This document shows, in pieces, positions 32,852 to 34,588 of a stretch of 34,588 bases of DNA. Made by a program: the position numbers and the translations under genes. Each line of letters opens with the position of its first letter. Position 1 is the first letter of the stretch. The notes beneath the pieces are model-generated. The model was not told where the DNA came from, searched no databases, and saw only the letters and a program-made list of their open reading frames with translations. Source of the DNA: Planctomycetota bacterium (GTDB lineage: Bacteria > Planctomycetota > Phycisphaerae > Tepidisphaerales > Tepidisphaeraceae); the NCBI GenBank assembly GCA_039182125.1, contig JBCDCH010000041.1, positions 1 through 34,588 on the forward strand. Direction: 5' to 3'.

Positions 32852-33454
32852 ATGGGCATGGCCGACGAGAAGGACGACAAACACGAATCGAAACGGGCCG
32901 GCTGGTATCGTATGGTGACCGGCAAGAAGATCGGCCTGATCTTCCTCGGCATCGTGGTCGCGGTGGCCGGCTTCGGGCTCATGGCCGCCGACGGCAATAT
33001 CACCGAGTCGCCCAACAACGTCACCACCACCGACGCCCAACAGCACGCCCAAGCCGCCCTGCCCGAAAACGCACGGGGCCTCATCAGCGGTGAGCAGATC
33101 GACGAGGCCAAAACACAAATCGCCGACGCCGGCCGATCATTCCTCGACCGGATCGGCCCGTGGCTCATCGGGGCGGGCATCAGCTTCGCGGTCGGCGTGG
33201 TCGTGGGGATCATGTTCCGCACATTCATCAAGACCGCGGCAGCCCTGACGGCATTCGCAGTGATCGCGCTCATCGCCCTGACCTACTTCGGCGTGCTTAG
33301 CGGCGACGACGTCGCGGGCCTCAAGGACCACCTCGGCAACACCGTCGAAGCGGCTAAGGACGAGGTCGGTGCCGCCAAGAGCTGGGCACTTCGCGCCTTG
33401 CCCAACGCGATCGTCGGCTTCATCGGCTTCATCTTCGGCTTCCTACGAAAGTAA
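32852..33454 (+). CDS. FUN14-like membrane protein
   Basis: A 200-residue protein with an N-terminal hydrophilic start, one hydrophobic segment (KKIGLIFLGIVVAVAGFGLMAA), a polar stretch (about 45-100), two close segments rich in Gly (IGPWLIGAGISFAVGVVVGIMF and TAAALTAFAVIALIALTYFGVL), and a last hydrophobic C-terminus (AIVGFIGFIFGFLRK). The Gly-patterned central pair resembles the FUN14 family. The role of bacterial FUN14 proteins is poorly known. ATG 32858 (MADEKDDK) is an alternative start. It is the last protein gene before the rRNA genes. Confidence 0.65.
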   Translation: MGMADEKDDKHESKRAGWYRMVTGKKIGLIFLGIVVAVAGFGLMAADGNITESPNNVTTTDAQQHAQAALPENARGLISGEQIDEAKTQIADAGRSFLDRIGPWLIGAGISFAVGVVVGIMFRTFIKTAAALTAFAVIALIALTYFGVLSGDDVAGLKDHLGNTVEAAKDEVGAAKSWALRALPNAIVGFIGFIFGFLRK

Positions 33455-33851
33455 TGTAAAGCCCACAGTTTTCGGCTGACGAGACAGCTCCAGACCACAT
33501 TCAGCACACCCACCTAAGTATCCTGGCGCGACTCATACCGATCCCGAGGGAAGCGTACGCTTCACCAGAGTCATCCTGAGCGTAGTCGAAGGATGATCAC
33601 TTCGGTTTCATAACGCAATCGGTCGCCGACACGAAGAGATCTTTCGGTCGCGATCAGAGCGCTGCCAAGACGCATTCACTCAAGCAGCTCGGCGGCTATC
33701 GCCGCAGCCGGAACCGGCGTCATCTCGATCCGCGCCGTCGCGACGCAGTCGCCTGGCTACCAAGAGATTCTTCTAAGACAGTTCAGGGTGACCCGGGTGG
33801 AGATCAAGCTCTTGTCCGGATCGGTCTGACCTATCTCGCAGAAGCGGCGGG
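33455..33851. other. Gene-free region between the FUN14-like gene and the rRNA terminator
   Basis: About 400 bases with no convincing gene on either strand. It contains a 14-base perfect palindrome GAAGCGTACGCTTC at 33550-33563, and a degenerate pair of inverted arms at 33571-33596 and 33764-33793 described separately. The rest shows nothing I can name. Confidence 0.6.
33571..33793. repeat. Degenerate inverted-repeat pair (TCATCCTGAGCGTAGTCGA type)
   Basis: The left arm 33571-33596 (TCATCCTGAG...GGATGA) is itself a short palindrome, TCATCC...GGATGA. The right arm, 33764-33793 (GAGATTCTTC...TTCAGGGTGACC), read on the other strand as GGTCACCCTGAA..., resembles the left arm imperfectly. The two flank about 170 bases without a gene. 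This looks like a worn miniature element; the left-arm sequence type occurs as an intergenic repeat in various bacteria, which I recall but cannot check here. Confidence 0.5.
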
Positions 33852-33892
33852 CAAAAGAGACAGCCCCGAGAAGCGTTAGCTTCTCGGGGCTG
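33852..33892 (-). terminator. Intrinsic terminator of the rRNA operon
   Basis: A perfect 14-bp stem (CAGCCCCGAGAAGC, 33861-33874, and its complement 33879-33892) with a four-base loop. On the minus strand it is followed by TCTCTTTTG (33860-33852), a T-rich run. It lies directly after the 5S gene, in its direction of transcription. Confidence 0.9.
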
Positions 33893-33899
33893 ATCAAAA

Positions 33900-34007
33900 G
33901 CCGGCAGTAACCTACTTTCCCGCTGAGGCAGTATCATCGGCTGAGTGGGCTTAACGACCGTGTTCGGGATGGGAACGGGTGTGGCCCCACTCATATGGCC
34001 ACCGGCA
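33900..34007 (-). rRNA. rrf: 5S ribosomal RNA
   Basis: The minus strand reads GCCGGTGGCCATATGAGTGG, then the universal CCACACCCGTTCCCATCCCG, AACACGG and TTAAG, and closes with GTAGGTTACTGCCGGC. The first and last bases pair as the terminal stem. About 108 bases; the exact ends are uncertain by a few bases. It follows the 23S gene in the usual order. Confidence 0.95.
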
Positions 34008-34008
34008 A

Positions 34009-34040
34009 AGCCGATCCGACGAATCAACGTCGGACCGGCT
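34009..34040. other. Hairpin in the 23S-5S spacer
   Basis: Arms 34009-34021 and 34028-34040 are inverted complements with one mismatch and a six-base loop, in the 170-base spacer between 23S and 5S. It may be a processing site. A second weaker hairpin is at 34128-34151 (GTCATCC/GGATGAC). No tRNA is in this spacer. Confidence 0.55.
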
Positions 34041-34177
34041 GAAATTCGTGAAGAGGTATGTTCCCCGGCGTGAGCCGTACATGGATTGCGAGCGAGAATG
34101 CTGATTGTGAGTATCGCGTCGGTGGTTGTCATCCGGGTTGGGGTGGATGACGGTTAGCCGACGGCAGTCGATAAATG

Positions 34178-34588
<411 letters not shown>

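Noticed and set aside
32167-33093. 308-codon plus-strand frame overlapping the DUF5872-like and FUN14-like genes
   Set aside because: Arg/Gln/Gly-rich shadow in another frame; it does not explain the TAA because the homology stays in the frame of ATG 32195.
34008-34177. tRNA gene in the 23S-5S spacer
   Set aside because: No cloverleaf or T-arm consensus; only simple hairpins.

Overview
High-GC bacterial chromosome segment. Several features point to the Planctomycetota, most likely class Phycisphaerae: split hydantoinase-type genes, PilM/PilN beside a type II secretion-like pseudopilin set, Gly/Arg-rich proteins, frequent lack of clear Shine-Dalgarno sites, and GC-rich palindromic intergenic elements. 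This is an inference from gene style; only the distal end of an rRNA operon (23S 3' part and 5S) is present, and no phylogeny could be run.

Layout. 1-7467, mostly plus strand: 3' end of recG; an unusual SPFH-like/beta-propeller protein; a tiny lipoprotein on the opposite strand; a MATE efflux pump translationally coupled to ileS; purN; and a small protein overlapping purN. 7455-10922, minus strand: hyuB and hyuA (hydantoinase/oxoprolinase family). 10934-13494, plus strand: an M28 peptidase-PDZ lipoprotein, a CbiX-type chelatase, and tRNA-Arg(TCT). 13504-19353, minus strand: a seven-gene pseudopilin operon, transcribed G, I, J, K-like, H, PilM, PilN-like. 19640-21712, plus strand: one open frame joining EPSP synthase (AroA) to a ThuA-like domain. 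21801-29145, minus strand: xseB and nuoJKLMN, the membrane proton-pumping half of complex I without nuoA-I. 29199-33454, plus strand: egtB and egtD (ergothioneine), an RsmC-like methyltransferase, a DUF5872-like gene broken by an in-frame TAA, and a FUN14-like membrane protein. 33852-34588, minus strand: rRNA terminator, 5S, and the 3' end of 23S.

How the genes work together. NuoJ-N form the proton-translocating membrane arm of complex I and must join subunits encoded elsewhere. EgtD trimethylates histidine and EgtB adds the sulfur donor, giving the core of ergothioneine synthesis. The pseudopilins, PilM and PilN look like the pseudopilus and inner-membrane platform of a T2SS/T4P-like machine whose ATPase, platform protein, secretin and peptidase lie elsewhere. 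RecG, IleRS, PurN, AroA, XseB and the RNA genes are housekeeping.

Most interesting: the AroA-ThuA single open frame; the DUF5872 gene whose homology continues across a TAA; an IleRS whose C-terminal zinc finger has lost three of four cysteines; a hexanucleotide tandem repeat in a pseudopilin leader; and at least two kinds of palindromic intergenic element.
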